From Blautia caecimuris (GTDB lineage Bacteria > Bacillota > Clostridia > Lachnospirales > Lachnospiraceae), in NCBI RefSeq assembly GCF_024622975.1, contig NZ_JANJZT010000021.1, forward strand, positions 1-64,000: 64,000 nucleotides of DNA, in the 5' to 3' direction. The notes under the pieces were generated by a model. It had not been told where the DNA came from, did not search any database, and worked only from the letters and a program-made list of their open reading frames with translations. Shown here piece by piece: positions 1 to 9,367 of this stretch. Each line of letters opens with the position of its first letter. Position 1 is the first letter of the stretch. A program made the translations under genes and the position numbers.

Positions 1-70
1 AGTCTTTAGACTCCAGTGCCGGTAATAGACCCTTATAGGGTCAAAGCAAACCACCGGCTAAGCCGGTGGT
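1..70. repeat. Cluster of three hairpins, possible IS200/IS605-type element end
   Basis: Three perfect short inverted repeats lie side by side: AGTCT/AGACT (1-12), GACCCT/AGGGTC (28-42, 3-nt loop) and ACCACCGGC/GCCGGTGGT (50-70, 3-nt loop). None is followed by a T-run, so they do not look like a terminator, and no T-box antiterminator motif is visible although a tyrosyl-tRNA synthetase follows. Tandem small hairpins of this kind are typical of the subterminal ends of IS200/IS605-family elements, and the sequence resembles repeats I associate with Lachnospiraceae genomes. The transposase, if any, would lie left of the window. The element assignment is inference; the hairpins are seen directly. 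Confidence 0.5.
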
Positions 71-98
71 CGTGATTTATAACAGGAGGAAAAGAAAT

Positions 99-1325
99 AT
101 GACAGTTTGGGAAGAACTGCAGGCAAGAGGACTGATTGCCCAGGTAACAAACGAAGATGAGATCAAAGAAATGGTAAATAATGGAAAAGCCACTTTTTAT
201 ATTGGCTTTGACCCCACTGCAGACAGCCTTCATGTAGGACACTTTATGGCGCTTTGCCTGATGAAGCGTCTTCAGATGGCAGGAAACCGTCCCATCGCAC
301 TTCTTGGCGGCGGAACCGGAATGATCGGTGATCCCTCCGGAAGAACCGATATGCGTCAGATGATGACAAAGGAAACAATTCAGCATAATATCGACTGCTT
401 CAAAAAACAGATGGAGCGTTTTATTGATTTTTCTGATGGAAAAGCTCTTATGGTCAATAATGCAGACTGGCTGATGGATCTGAACTACGTGGAACTTCTC
501 CGTGAAGTGGGAGCTCATTTTTCCGTAAACCGTATGCTTACGGCAGAGTGCTATAAGCAGCGTATGGAAAGAGGCCTAAGCTTCCTGGAGTTTAACTACA
601 TGATCATGCAGAGCTATGACTTCTACATGCTGTTCCAGAAGTACGGCTGCAACATGCAGTTTGGAGGAGACGATCAGTGGAGTAATATGCTTGGCGGAAC
701 AGAACTGATCAGAAGAAAGCTTGGCAAGGATGCACATGCTATGACCATTACTCTTCTTCTGAATTCAGAGGGCAAAAAAATGGGCAAGACTCAGTCCGGC
801 GCTGTATGGCTTGATCCGAACAAGACTTCTCCTTTTGATTTTTACCAGTACTGGAGAAATGTGGATGATGCAGATGTAATCAAATGTATGCGTCTTCTTA
901 CTTTTCTGCCTCTGGAAGAAATCGATGAAATGGCAAAATGGGAAGGCAGCCAGCTGAACAAGGCCAAAGAAGTACTGGCGTATGAGCTGACCAATCTGGT
1001 ACACGGCGAGGAAGAGGCAAAGAAAGCCCAGGAAGGCGCCAGAGCACTTTTTGCAGGCGGCGCCAATACAGAGAACATGCCGTCTACAGAGTTGACTGAT
1101 GAGGATTTCCAGGAAGGCAGCATCGACCTTATTACCATGCTGGTAAAAACCGGTCTTGTGCCAAGCCGTTCCGAGGGTCGTCGTGCCATCGAACAGGGTG
1201 GAGTATCCATTGACGGTGAAAAGATCACAGATATCAAACACACAGTAAAAAAAGAGGATTTCAACGAAGAAGGCATGGTGCTGAAACGCGGTAAAAAGAA
1301 ATTCCATAAGGTGTGTGTAAAATAG
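99..1325 (+). CDS. tyrS: Tyrosyl-tRNA synthetase
   Basis: Class I aminoacyl-tRNA synthetase that charges tRNA-Tyr in the cytoplasm; 408 residues, normal for bacterial TyrRS. The HIGH signature appears as HVGH (about residues 45-48) and the KMSKS loop as KMGKT (about 227-231). An S4-type RNA-binding domain forms the C-terminus (about 345-408). ATG 99 is chosen because AGGAGGA (84-90) sits 8 nt upstream; an in-frame upstream ATG at 66 would start inside the last hairpin of the repeat cluster. alaS follows after 14 nt, so the two are probably co-transcribed. No promoter or T-box is visible in the 98 bases available upstream. Confidence 0.97.
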   Translation: MTVWEELQARGLIAQVTNEDEIKEMVNNGKATFYIGFDPTADSLHVGHFMALCLMKRLQMAGNRPIALLGGGTGMIGDPSGRTDMRQMMTKETIQHNIDCFKKQMERFIDFSDGKALMVNNADWLMDLNYVELLREVGAHFSVNRMLTAECYKQRMERGLSFLEFNYMIMQSYDFYMLFQKYGCNMQFGGDDQWSNMLGGTELIRRKLGKDAHAMTITLLLNSEGKKMGKTQSGAVWLDPNKTSPFDFYQYWRNVDDADVIKCMRLLTFLPLEEIDEMAKWEGSQLNKAKEVLAYELTNLVHGEEEAKKAQEGARALFAGGANTENMPSTELTDEDFQEGSIDLITMLVKTGLVPSRSEGRRAIEQGGVSIDGEKITDIKHTVKKEDFNEEGMVLKRGKKKFHKVCVK

Positions 1326-1339
1326 AGGAGGAAACAATC

Positions 1340-3979
1340 ATGAAAAAATACGGAGTAAACGAACTTCGTCAGATGTTCCTGGATTTTATGGGGAGCAAGG
1401 GACATCTTGTTATGAAAAGCTTTTCCCTTGTACCACAGGGAGATAAGAGTCTTCTGCTGATCAATGCAGGTATGGCTCCTCTGAAGCCTTACTTTACAGG
1501 AGCAGAGATCCCTCCAAGGACAAGAGTGGCAACCTGTCAGAAATGTATTCGTACCGGCGATATTGAAAACGTAGGTAAAACAGCCCGTCATGGCACATTT
1601 TTTGAGATGCTTGGAAACTTTTCTTTTGGAGATTATTTCAAGCATGAAGCCATTGCCTGGTCCTGGGAGTTCCTGACAAAAGTTGTGGGACTGGATCCGG
1701 AACGTCTGTATCCTTCTGTGTATCTGGAGGATGATGAGGCTTTTGAAATCTGGAATAAAGAGGTTGGTATTCCGGCTGAACGTATTTTCCGCTTTGGCAA
1801 AGAAGACAATTTCTGGGAGCATGGTGCAGGCCCATGTGGTCCATGCTCTGAGATCTACTATGACCGCGGCGAAAAATACGGATGCGGTAAACCGGATTGT
1901 ACTGTAGGATGTGAATGTGACCGCTATATGGAAGTGTGGAATAATGTGTTTACACAGTTCGAAAATGACGGAAATGGCAATTACGAAACACTTCAGAATA
2001 AAAACATTGATACAGGAATGGGTCTGGAGCGTCTGGCTGTTGTTGTTCAGGATGTGGATTCTATTTTTGATGTGGATACCATCTGTTCTCTTCGTAATCT
2101 GGTATGTCAGGTGGCAGATAAGGAATATGGCAAAAATTATCAGGCTGATGTGTCCATTCGTCTGATCACAGACCATATCCGTTCTGCTACATTTATGATT
2201 TCTGACGGCATCATGCCAACGAATGAAGGACGCGGTTATGTGCTTCGTCGTCTGATCCGTCGTGCAGCCCGTCACGGACACCTTCTGGGAATTGAAGGAA
2301 CTTTCCTTGCAAAATTAAGTGCAGAAGTAATCCAGGGATCTAAAGACGGATATCCGGAGCTTGAAGAGAAAAAGGAATTTATCTTCAAGGTTCTTACCAA
2401 TGAAGAAAATCAGTTTAACAAGACCATTGACCAGGGTCTCCGCATCCTTTCTGACATGGAAGAGGAGATGAAAGCAAAAGACGAAAAAACACTTTCCGGA
2501 GAAAATGCATTTAAGCTTTATGATACTTATGGATTCCCTCTGGATCTGACAAAAGAAATCCTTGAGGAAAAGGGATACGGAATCGATGAGGAAGGCTTCC
2601 AGGCTGCCATGGAAGAGCAGAGAGTAAAAGCACGTACTGCCCGCGAAGTGACTAACTATATGGGGGCAGATGCTACTGTTTATGATGAGATCGATCCTTC
2701 TGTAACAACAGAGTTTACAGGCTATGATCATCTTTCTTATGAGTCAGAGGTAACCGTTCTTGCCGGAGAAAGCGAGCTGGTTGCTTCTCTGGTAGAAGGA
2801 CAGAGGGGTACTGTTTTCGTAAAAGAAACTCCTTTCTATGCTACTATGGGCGGACAGGAAGGCGACACCGGTGTGATTGAAACTGCAAATGGAAAATTTG
2901 TGGTAGAAGATACCATTCAACTCCGCGGCGGTAAATTCGGTCATGTAGGATATATGGAATCCGGTATGATCTCTCAGGGAGAAACGGTTTCTCTTAAGGT
3001 TGCAGAAAACAAACGCCGTGACACAGAAAAGAACCACAGCGCTACTCATCTGCTGCAGAAAGCTTTAAAAACAGTACTGGGCTCTCATGTAGAACAGAAA
3101 GGTTCTCTTGTGACTCCGGACAGACTTCGTTTTGACTTTGCTCATTTCCAGGCAATGACAGAGGAAGAACTTGAAAAAACAGAAGCTCTTGTAAATCAGG
3201 AGATCCAGGCAGCTCTTCCGGTAGAAACTGCTGTCATGGACATTGAGGAAGCAAAAAAATCAGGAGCTATGGCTCTGTTCGGCGAAAAGTACGATCAGAA
3301 GGTCCGTGTAGTTTCCATGGGAGATTTCTCAAAAGAACTCTGCGGCGGTACTCATGTAAAAAATACTTCCTCTATCATGCTCTTTAAGATTGTTTCTGAG
3401 GCAGGTGTTGCCGCAGGCGTGCGCCGTATTGAGGCTCTTACCGGAAATGCGGTCGTGGATTATTATAAGAAGCAGGAAAATATGCTGAAGGAAGCTGCAA
3501 AAGCATTAAAAACACAGCCGGCTGAGGTGACAGAAAAGATCACTCATATGCAGGCGGACATAAAAGTGCTTCACAGTGAAAATGAATCTCTGAAAAGCAA
3601 GCTTGCACAGGGATCACTTGGCGATGTTATGGATCAGGTTGCGGAAGTAAAAGGCGTGAAGCTTCTGGCAGCCAAAGTGGAGGGCGTTGACATGAACGGT
3701 CTCCGTGATCTGGGAGATCAGCTGAAAGAGAAGCTGGGCGAGGGTGTTGTTGTCCTGGCGGCAGTAAACGGCGCGAAGGTAAACTTCCTTGCCATGGCTA
3801 CAGATGCAGCTCAGAAGGCAGGCGCTCATGCAGGAAATCTGATCAAGGGCGTTGCAGCTATCGCAGGCGGTGGCGGCGGCGGTCGTCCGAATATGGCTCA
3901 GGCCGGCGGAAAGAACCCGGAAAAGGCTCAGGAAGCCATTGACGCAGCTGCCGGAATCCTGGAGCAGCAGCTGGCCTAA
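1340..3979 (+). CDS. alaS: Alanyl-tRNA synthetase
   Basis: Class II synthetase that charges tRNA-Ala and edits mischarged Ser/Gly; 879 residues, the usual length. In order: an N-terminal catalytic domain with the [14 protein letters not shown] stretch, a tRNA-recognition region with a Cys-rich insert ([13 protein letters not shown]), an editing domain carrying the zinc ligands H566xxxH570 and C668GGTH672, and a C-Ala domain with a Gly-rich run near the C-terminus. ATG 1340 follows GAGGAGG (1325-1331). The gene lies directly downstream of tyrS. An AT-rich palindrome (4010-4023) follows, but no standard terminator. Confidence 0.98.
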   Translation: MKKYGVNELRQMFLDFMGSKGHLVMKSFSLVPQGDKSLLLINAGMAPLKPYFTGAEIPPRTRVATCQKCIRTGDIENVGKTARHGTFFEMLGNFSFGDYFKHEAIAWSWEFLTKVVGLDPERLYPSVYLEDDEAFEIWNKEVGIPAERIFRFGKEDNFWEHGAGPCGPCSEIYYDRGEKYGCGKPDCTVGCECDRYMEVWNNVFTQFENDGNGNYETLQNKNIDTGMGLERLAVVVQDVDSIFDVDTICSLRNLVCQVADKEYGKNYQADVSIRLITDHIRSATFMISDGIMPTNEGRGYVLRRLIRRAARHGHLLGIEGTFLAKLSAEVIQGSKDGYPELEEKKEFIFKVLTNEENQFNKTIDQGLRILSDMEEEMKAKDEKTLSGENAFKLYDTYGFPLDLTKEILEEKGYGIDEEGFQAAMEEQRVKARTAREVTNYMGADATVYDEIDPSVTTEFTGYDHLSYESEVTVLAGESELVASLVEGQRGTVFVKETPFYATMGGQEGDTGVIETANGKFVVEDTIQLRGGKFGHVGYMESGMISQGETVSLKVAENKRRDTEKNHSATHLLQKALKTVLGSHVEQKGSLVTPDRLRFDFAHFQAMTEEELEKTEALVNQEIQAALPVETAVMDIEEAKKSGAMALFGEKYDQKVRVVSMGDFSKELCGGTHVKNTSSIMLFKIVSEAGVAAGVRRIEALTGNAVVDYYKKQENMLKEAAKALKTQPAEVTEKITHMQADIKVLHSENESLKSKLAQGSLGDVMDQVAEVKGVKLLAAKVEGVDMNGLRDLGDQLKEKLGEGVVVLAAVNGAKVNFLAMATDAAQKAGAHAGNLIKGVAAIAGGGGGGRPNMAQAGGKNPEKAQEAIDAAAGILEQQLA

Positions 3980-4041
3980 GCTTCTGCGGTAAATCCCTGC
4001 AAAAATATTGCAAAATATTTTGCAAAAATATCCAAAAGCTG

Positions 4042-4071
4042 TTGACGAACCTTAAGGCTATGATATATAAT
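4042..4071 (+). promoter_or_regulatory. Sigma-A promoter for rpsU
   Basis: TTGACG (4042-4047), an 18-nt spacer and TATAAT (4066-4071). Transcription would start about 70 nt before the rpsU start codon. It lies just downstream of alaS, so rpsU can be expressed independently. Confidence 0.75.
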
Positions 4072-4149
4072 ATAACTCGTGCAAGAAAAATACCCAGACA
4101 GTTGTATTTTAGCACAATCTACAACTGGAGGGAGGTTAGGTGTGAGTCT

Positions 4150-4326
4150 ATGTCAAACGTTATCGTAAAAGAAAACGAGACTTTAGATAGCGCTCTTCGC
4201 AGATTCAAGAGAAGCTGTGCAAAAGCAGGTATCCAGCAGGAAATCCGCAAAAGAGAGCATTACGAGAAACCAAGCGTTCGTCGTAAGAAAAAATCTGAAG
4301 CCGCAAGAAAACGTAAATATAATTAA
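4150..4326 (+). CDS. rpsU: Small ribosomal subunit protein bS21
   Basis: A 58-residue, very basic protein ending in an Arg/Lys tail, matching bS21 in length and composition (starts [10 protein letters not shown]; central [13 protein letters not shown]). bS21 sits near the anti-Shine-Dalgarno end of 16S rRNA and helps initiation. The start at 4150 fits the family. The GGAGGGAGG ribosome binding site (4127-4135) is 14 nt away, longer than usual, but there is no better in-frame start. Own promoter upstream and terminator downstream, so monocistronic. Confidence 0.96.
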   Translation: MSNVIVKENETLDSALRRFKRSCAKAGIQQEIRKREHYEKPSVRRKKKSEAARKRKYN

Positions 4327-4334
4327 TTGTGCGC

Positions 4335-4366
4335 AAAAATCCCTGGCTGTATAGTCAGGGATTTTT
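4335..4366 (+). terminator. Rho-independent terminator of rpsU
   Basis: An 11-bp stem (AAAAATCCCTG with CAGGGATTTTT) encloses a short loop and ends in a T-run, 9 nt after the rpsU stop. Confidence 0.9.
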
Positions 4367-4421
4367 AAAAACTCTAATTGTTACTTTATTAACAACATTA
4401 CAGAAAAAGTGAAGTGAAGCT

Positions 4422-5984
4422 ATGAACCTGATTATCATGCCCCTGAAAAAAATGGCAAAGCTTTTATTTAACAGGATTTTTTATGTGGCGGTAGCCCTGC
4501 TTCTTCAGCTTGTATGGGTGTTTCTTTTTGTGTGGGAACTGGCAGGTTATTCTCAGTATATTTCCCTTGCCATTACAGTACTTAGTATTGTGATGGTGCT
4601 GTGGATCCTGAATAAAAGAATCAATCCTTCTTATAAGCTGGGCTGGACAATGCTGATCATGGCGTTTCCTGTTTTCGGACTGCTTTTATACCTGCTGTTC
4701 GGACATTCCAGGATCGCGGAGGAAATGCAGAAACGTTATACCCGGGTCCAGGAGGACAGTATTCCTTATCTTCAGTCAGATCCCCGGGTCTGCAGGAAAA
4801 TACAGGAGGAGGATCCGTCTGCGGCAGTCCAGTCGGAATATATCTGCCGTCATTCCGTGTATCCTGTGTATGAACATACAAAGGCGGAATATTTTCAGGT
4901 AGGCGATGACATGTTTCCTGTGCTGGTGAAAGAACTGGAACAGGCAGAGCATTATATTTATATTGAATATTTTATTATTAATGACGGCGTTATGTGGAGG
5001 ACGATTCTGGATATTCTGGAACAGAAAGCCGCTCAGGGAGTGGATGTACGCCTGATCTATGACGGATTTGGCTGTCTTACTACGCTGCCCTACAAATACG
5101 ATAAATTCCTGCGGGAAAAAGGAATCCAGTGCAAAGTATTTAACCCTTTCCGCCCGGTGTTAAATATTATCCAGAATAACAGAGATCACAGAAAGATCTG
5201 TGTCATTGACGGAAAGACAGGCTTTACAGGAGGAATCAATCTGGCAGATGAATATATTAACCAGAAGGAACGCTTCGGCCACTGGAAGGATACGGCGGTA
5301 ATGCTGAAAGGCGATGCCGTGTGGAGTATGACCATGATGTTTCTTCATATGTGGAATGTGGTAAACGGCATTCAGACACCTATTGATTACGCTGCCCATT
5401 CACCCCACGCCTATCATCCGGAAGAGTTTGAGGGAAGCGGATTTGTACAGCCCTTTACAGATACTCCTCTTGACGGGGAGACACTGGGAGAAAATGTTTA
5501 TCTGAATATTATCAACCGGGCAAAGCGTTATGTGTATATCTGTACGCCTTATCTGATCATTGACAATGAAATGATGACAGCTCTCTGCCTTGCTGCAAAA
5601 AGCGGAGTAGATGTGCGGATCATGACTCCGGGAGTGCCGGATAAAAAAATGGTATTCCTTCTTACCCAGTCTTATTATGCGCAGCTGATAGAAGCCGGTG
5701 TAAAAATTTATGAATACCAGCCCGGATTCCTTCATGCCAAGTCTTTTGTCTGTGATGATGAAATTGCTGTGGTGGGAACCATTAATCTGGATTACCGAAG
5801 TCTTTATCTGCATTTTGAAGATGGCGTATGGATCTACAAAAACGACGTGATCCGGGATATTCTTGAGGATTTTCTGGAAACCATGCATTACTGTGATCCT
5901 ATCAGTCTTGAATTCTGCAAAAACAGAAATATATTTGTGCGGGGATTTCAGAGTATTCTCCGTGTATTCGCGCCTCTTCTGTGA
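4422..5984 (+). CDS. cls: Cardiolipin synthase, phospholipase D family
   Basis: Membrane enzyme that joins two phosphatidylglycerols into cardiolipin. The 520-residue protein has three hydrophobic segments in the first 95 residues and then two PLD half-sites with HxKxxxxD motifs: H256-K258-D263 followed by GFTGG, and H438-K440-D445 followed by GTINLDYRSL. Two HKD motifs plus an N-terminal membrane anchor are the standard ClsA-type arrangement. The ribosome binding site is weak (GAAGTGAAG), and the upstream gene ends in a terminator, so a promoter must lie in 4367-4421, though none is clear. Confidence 0.93.
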   Translation: MNLIIMPLKKMAKLLFNRIFYVAVALLLQLVWVFLFVWELAGYSQYISLAITVLSIVMVLWILNKRINPSYKLGWTMLIMAFPVFGLLLYLLFGHSRIAEEMQKRYTRVQEDSIPYLQSDPRVCRKIQEEDPSAAVQSEYICRHSVYPVYEHTKAEYFQVGDDMFPVLVKELEQAEHYIYIEYFIINDGVMWRTILDILEQKAAQGVDVRLIYDGFGCLTTLPYKYDKFLREKGIQCKVFNPFRPVLNIIQNNRDHRKICVIDGKTGFTGGINLADEYINQKERFGHWKDTAVMLKGDAVWSMTMMFLHMWNVVNGIQTPIDYAAHSPHAYHPEEFEGSGFVQPFTDTPLDGETLGENVYLNIINRAKRYVYICTPYLIIDNEMMTALCLAAKSGVDVRIMTPGVPDKKMVFLLTQSYYAQLIEAGVKIYEYQPGFLHAKSFVCDDEIAVVGTINLDYRSLYLHFEDGVWIYKNDVIRDILEDFLETMHYCDPISLEFCKNRNIFVRGFQSILRVFAPLL

Positions 5985-6058
5985 TTTTTGAAGAAGCAGT
6001 CATATTTTCGGGTTTCTCCTTTTAGAATAGAATAAAACACCCAAACGGGAGGTTTTCT

Positions 6059-7240
6059 ATGACTAAAAAACGGAGGAACCTTTTTTGTGCCCGGATACTT
6101 TGCGCAAGTATCCTTTTTTCGTTGGCAGCGCCGGTATCTGCGGAAGAAACTGCCTCTGCAGTTTCTGTGGAGGCTCCGGAATATGTGCTGATGGAGCCGG
6201 AAACAGGGACGGTGATCCTGGAAAAAGACAAAGATGTTCCAAGAAGTCCCGCCAGTGTTACAAAGGTTATGACTCTTCTTCTTATTTTTGAAGAAATAGA
6301 AAAAGGAAATCTGAAACTGGATGACACGGTTATAACAAGCGCTCATGCCAAATCTATGGGAGGCTCCCAGGTTTTTCTGGAGGAAGGAGAAACCCAGACG
6401 GTGGAGACCATGATCAAATGTATTGTGATCGCTTCCGGAAATGATGCCAGCGTGGCTATGGCAGAACATATTGCAGGCAGCGAACCGGAGTTTGTAAATG
6501 CAATGAATAAAAAGGCGCAGGCTCTGGGCATGAAAAACACGCATTTTGTGGACTGCTGCGGGCTGACAGATTCTGACGATCATTATACCACTGCCTACGA
6601 CATTGCGCTGATGAGCAGAGAACTGATCCGTAAGTATCCGGAAATCCTGAACTATTCTTCCGTGTGGATGGATACGATCACACACAATACAAGGCAGGGT
6701 TCCAAGGAGTTCGGGCTGTCTAATACCAACAGGCTGATCCGTACATATGAAGGCTGTGTGGGACTGAAAACAGGCAGCACAAGCAAAGCAAAATTCTGTG
6801 TTTCTGCTGTGGCAAAAAGAAAAGGGATCACTCTGATCGCTGTAGTTATGGCTGCTCCGGATTCCAGGACAAGAGTGAAGGATGCCTCAATGCTTTTTGA
6901 TTACGGATTTGCAAAATGCAGTCTTTATACAGACGAAAATCCGGGGAAGCTTCCAGATCTGAAAGTGATAAAAGGCATAAAAGAAAAAACAACTCTGACT
7001 TTTGGAAAAACCTTCCGCTGTCTGAGTACAGACGGAACAACTTTTGATAAAATAAAAAAGAAGCTGATTCTTCCAAATGAAGTAAAGGCGCCTGTAAAAA
7101 AGGGACAAAAAGCAGGAGAGCTTGTCTATTATCAGGAGAACAGAGAGCTTGGAAGGATTCCTGTGATCTATGCAGAAAACGTGAAAAAGGCCGGATATCT
7201 GGACCGGCTGAAACAGACGGCGGAGGAATTCTGCCTGTGA
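6059..7240 (+). CDS. D-alanyl-D-alanine carboxypeptidase, DacF type (first copy)
   Basis: Secreted or membrane-attached low-molecular-weight penicillin-binding protein that trims the terminal D-Ala from peptidoglycan stem peptides. 393 residues with a signal peptide that ends near VSA-EE (about residue 28). Active-site motifs are S66VTK69, S126GN128 and K237TG. A C-terminal beta domain of PBP5_C type follows from about residue 290. GGGAGGT precedes ATG 6059. A second, divergent copy lies at 11665-12894. In spore formers such proteins act in vegetative wall or cortex maturation; which applies here cannot be told. Confidence 0.92.
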   Translation: MTKKRRNLFCARILCASILFSLAAPVSAEETASAVSVEAPEYVLMEPETGTVILEKDKDVPRSPASVTKVMTLLLIFEEIEKGNLKLDDTVITSAHAKSMGGSQVFLEEGETQTVETMIKCIVIASGNDASVAMAEHIAGSEPEFVNAMNKKAQALGMKNTHFVDCCGLTDSDDHYTTAYDIALMSRELIRKYPEILNYSSVWMDTITHNTRQGSKEFGLSNTNRLIRTYEGCVGLKTGSTSKAKFCVSAVAKRKGITLIAVVMAAPDSRTRVKDASMLFDYGFAKCSLYTDENPGKLPDLKVIKGIKEKTTLTFGKTFRCLSTDGTTFDKIKKKLILPNEVKAPVKKGQKAGELVYYQENRELGRIPVIYAENVKKAGYLDRLKQTAEEFCL

Positions 7241-7272
7241 AAAGATACCGGATATCATACTGTGGCTGAAGG

Positions 7273-7366
7273 TTACTGTTCACAGGTACTATTCCGCCAG
7301 GTGTTTTGGAATGCATTTTGGCCAGGTTACTGCAAACGGAGTGAGCATTGGGATGTTTGCCTGAAA
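7273..7366. repeat. Intergenic repeat element, copy 1
   Basis: This gap shares three blocks, in the same order and orientation, with the gap at 23627-23761: TTACTGTTCA (7273-7282), GCATTTTGG (7313-7321) and GATGTTTGCCTGAAA (7352-7366, one base different in the other copy). A second GGTTACTG occurs at 7326. No coding potential was seen. It looks like a dispersed intergenic element whose function is unknown. Confidence 0.5.
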
Positions 7367-7392
7367 GAACTTTCCGGCATCTGACAATTCTT

Positions 7393-7422
7393 TTGACAAG
7401 AAGGATGGCTGGGGGGTATAAT
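7393..7422 (+). promoter_or_regulatory. Consensus sigma-A promoter
   Basis: Perfect TTGACA (7393-7398) and TATAAT (7417-7422) hexamers with an 18-nt spacer, about 53 nt ahead of the molybdopterin-binding-domain gene. It probably drives the operon that runs through scpB and the phospholipase-like gene. Confidence 0.85.
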
Positions 7423-7475
7423 AAATTCCAAATAGGTTACAGACTGAACAGAAATATGAGAGGAATAAAGATAAA

Positions 7476-8504
7476 ATGAAAGAGATCAGGACTGAGGAAG
7501 CAGTAGGGCATGTGCTTTGCCATGATATTACCCAGATTATCAAAGACGAAAAAAAAGGCGTGCTATTTAAAAAGGGCCATGTAGTAAAAGAAGAGGATAT
7601 ACCGGCGCTTCTGTCAGTGGGAAAAGAGCATCTTTTTGTATGGGAAAAACAGGAGGGAATCCTTCACGAAAACGAAGGGGCGGAGATTCTGTATGAAATC
7701 TGCGCCGGCAGACATATGCACGGAACAGAGGTAAAAGAAGGCAAAATAGAAGTGATCGCTGACTGCGACGGTCTTCTGAAGATCAACAGAGCTGCTCTTC
7801 TTGGCGTAAACAGTCTCGGAGAGATGATGATCGCTTCCAGACACGGGGATTTTCCGGTAAAAAAGGGAGATAAAATCGCAGGAACAAGAATTATTCCTCT
7901 TGTGATCGAAAAGGAAAAAATGGACAGAGCCCGGGAGACTGCAGGCCGCGAACCGATTTTTAATATCCTGCCTTTCCGGGAAAAAAAGGTGGGGATCGTA
8001 ACGACAGGAAGTGAAGTGAAAAAGGGACTGATCCAGGATACCTTTACTCCTGTTCTGAGAGAAAAGCTTGCAGAATATTCCTGCCAGGTTATGGGGCAGA
8101 CAACGCCGGGAGATGAAAAGGATCAGATTACAGGGGATATCCTGAAGTTTATTGAAAATGGAGCGGATATGGTGATCTGCAGCGGCGGAATGAGCGTGGA
8201 TCCGGATGACAGAACTCCGGGAGCCATCCGCGCTACCGGTGCGGAGGTCGTAACCTATGGAGCTCCGGTTCTTCCGGGAGCCATGCTTCTTCTTGCCTAT
8301 TACAGAAAAGGGGAAAAAACCATCCCGATCCTGGGTCTTCCGGGCTGCGTGATGTATGCAAAAAGAACTGTGTTCGATCTGGTTCTGCCGAGAATCGTGG
8401 CAGACGATTCTGTCCGCAGGGAAGAAATTGCAGCCTATGGGGAGGGCGGACTTTGCCTGAACTGCAGAGTATGTACTTTCCCTAACTGTGGATTCGGAAA
8501 ATAA
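7476..8504 (+). CDS. Molybdopterin-binding (MoaB/MogA-fold) domain protein
   Basis: 342 residues. The first 150 or so have no motif I recognise. The second half is a MoCF/MogA-like domain with the signatures TTGSEV (about 173-178), SGGMSVDPDD and LPGCVMYAKRTVFD. The C-terminus ends in a Cys-rich tail (CLNCRVCTFPNCGFGK), which suggests metal or Fe-S binding and is uncommon in MogA or MoeA themselves. No other molybdenum-cofactor gene is nearby, so a housekeeping molybdopterin role is not supported by context. The next gene starts 20 nt after the stop. Confidence 0.8.
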   Translation: MKEIRTEEAVGHVLCHDITQIIKDEKKGVLFKKGHVVKEEDIPALLSVGKEHLFVWEKQEGILHENEGAEILYEICAGRHMHGTEVKEGKIEVIADCDGLLKINRAALLGVNSLGEMMIASRHGDFPVKKGDKIAGTRIIPLVIEKEKMDRARETAGREPIFNILPFREKKVGIVTTGSEVKKGLIQDTFTPVLREKLAEYSCQVMGQTTPGDEKDQITGDILKFIENGADMVICSGGMSVDPDDRTPGAIRATGAEVVTYGAPVLPGAMLLLAYYRKGEKTIPILGLPGCVMYAKRTVFDLVLPRIVADDSVRREEIAAYGEGGLCLNCRVCTFPNCGFGK

Positions 8505-8523
8505 AAGCAGTCAGAGGAGCAGA

Positions 8524-9366
8524 ATGAAAACATTCATAACAAAAACCTATCAGATAAAAACAGAAAAGCTGAAAGGCGGTCATCCGGTACGTTTTGCTGT
8601 CCTGGCAGATCTTCACGGGCTTGTATTTGGAAATGAGAATCAGGATCTGTTTCATGCAATTGAAAAAAGCGGAGCCGATGCAGCGCTTGTTGTGGGAGAC
8701 ATGGTTGTGAGAGCGGATGTGTCTACGGTTTCGGCAGTTACCGGATTTTTGTGCAGACTGGCAAACAGAATCCCTGTTTTTTATGCTCTTGGAAACCATG
8801 AGTATGAAATGCTGCTGAACCCGGATACGTCCGCAGAATATCTTACTTATGAGCATGTGCTTACCAATGCCGGCGTGTGCTTTCTTCATAATGAGCATGT
8901 GTGCATGAATATCAGAGGAACAGAGTTTACCTTTTACGGACTGGAGCTTCCGGAAGAATATTATCGGAAGCCTTTTTCTCCATATCCTGACAGACAGGAT
9001 ATGAGAGAATTGGTTGGAAAACCTTCAGGAGACGGGATTTCTGTGCTTCTTGCCCATAATCCGAAATATGGAGACGTATATTTTGAGTGGGGAGCAGACT
9101 TTATTTTTTCCGGGCATTATCACGGGGGAATCTTGAGATTTAATGAACATCACGGACTTACCTGTCCCCAGTATCTTTTGTTTCCTCTATATTGCTGCGG
9201 GGATTTTCACAGACAGGAGCAGCATATGATCGTCAGCGCCGGTCTGGGAGAGCATACCATTCCTGTGCGTATTCATAATCCCAGAGAACTGATCCTTGCA
9301 GAGCTTGTTCCGGACGAAGGCGGGCCAGGCGGAAATACTGCGCAGAAAACAGGAGGGGACAGCTGA
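8524..9366 (+). CDS. Calcineurin-like metallophosphoesterase
   Basis: A 280-residue protein with the full set of metallophosphoesterase metal-binding motifs: ADLHG (D-x-H), VVGDM (GD), GNHE, AHNPKY and GHYHGG. It resembles the YkuE/YaeI branch of the family but has no N-terminal membrane anchor or signal peptide. Substrate unknown. ATG 8524 is preferred because AGGAG (8514-8518) sits upstream; an in-frame ATG at 8488 would overlap the previous gene. scpA begins 2 nt after its stop, with the scpA ribosome binding site inside this gene. Confidence 0.88.
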   Translation: MKTFITKTYQIKTEKLKGGHPVRFAVLADLHGLVFGNENQDLFHAIEKSGADAALVVGDMVVRADVSTVSAVTGFLCRLANRIPVFYALGNHEYEMLLNPDTSAEYLTYEHVLTNAGVCFLHNEHVCMNIRGTEFTFYGLELPEEYYRKPFSPYPDRQDMRELVGKPSGDGISVLLAHNPKYGDVYFEWGADFIFSGHYHGGILRFNEHHGLTCPQYLLFPLYCCGDFHRQEQHMIVSAGLGEHTIPVRIHNPRELILAELVPDEGGPGGNTAQKTGGDS

Positions 9367-9367
9367 A

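Noticed and set aside
50-70. T-box terminator for tyrS
   Set aside because: The strong hairpin is not followed by a T-run and no T-box antiterminator motif or specifier loop is visible in the available sequence.
33-518. Long minus-strand frame opposite tyrS
   Set aside because: Low-complexity translation without motifs, fully inside a well-supported gene on the other strand. The same holds for the other long antisense frames, such as 842-2281, 9233-10270, 15906-16763, 28856-29848 and 58389-59402.
4010-4023. Perfect palindrome GCAAAATATTTTGC after alaS, as terminator or operator
   Set aside because: All A/T core without T-run, in an AT-rich gap just ahead of a normal rpsU promoter. It could pair, but I have no support for a function.
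5985-6058. Sigma-F/G promoter ahead of the first dacF-like gene
   Set aside because: An ATA and an AATAGAATA lie at roughly suitable distance, but neither element fits the sporulation consensus well enough.
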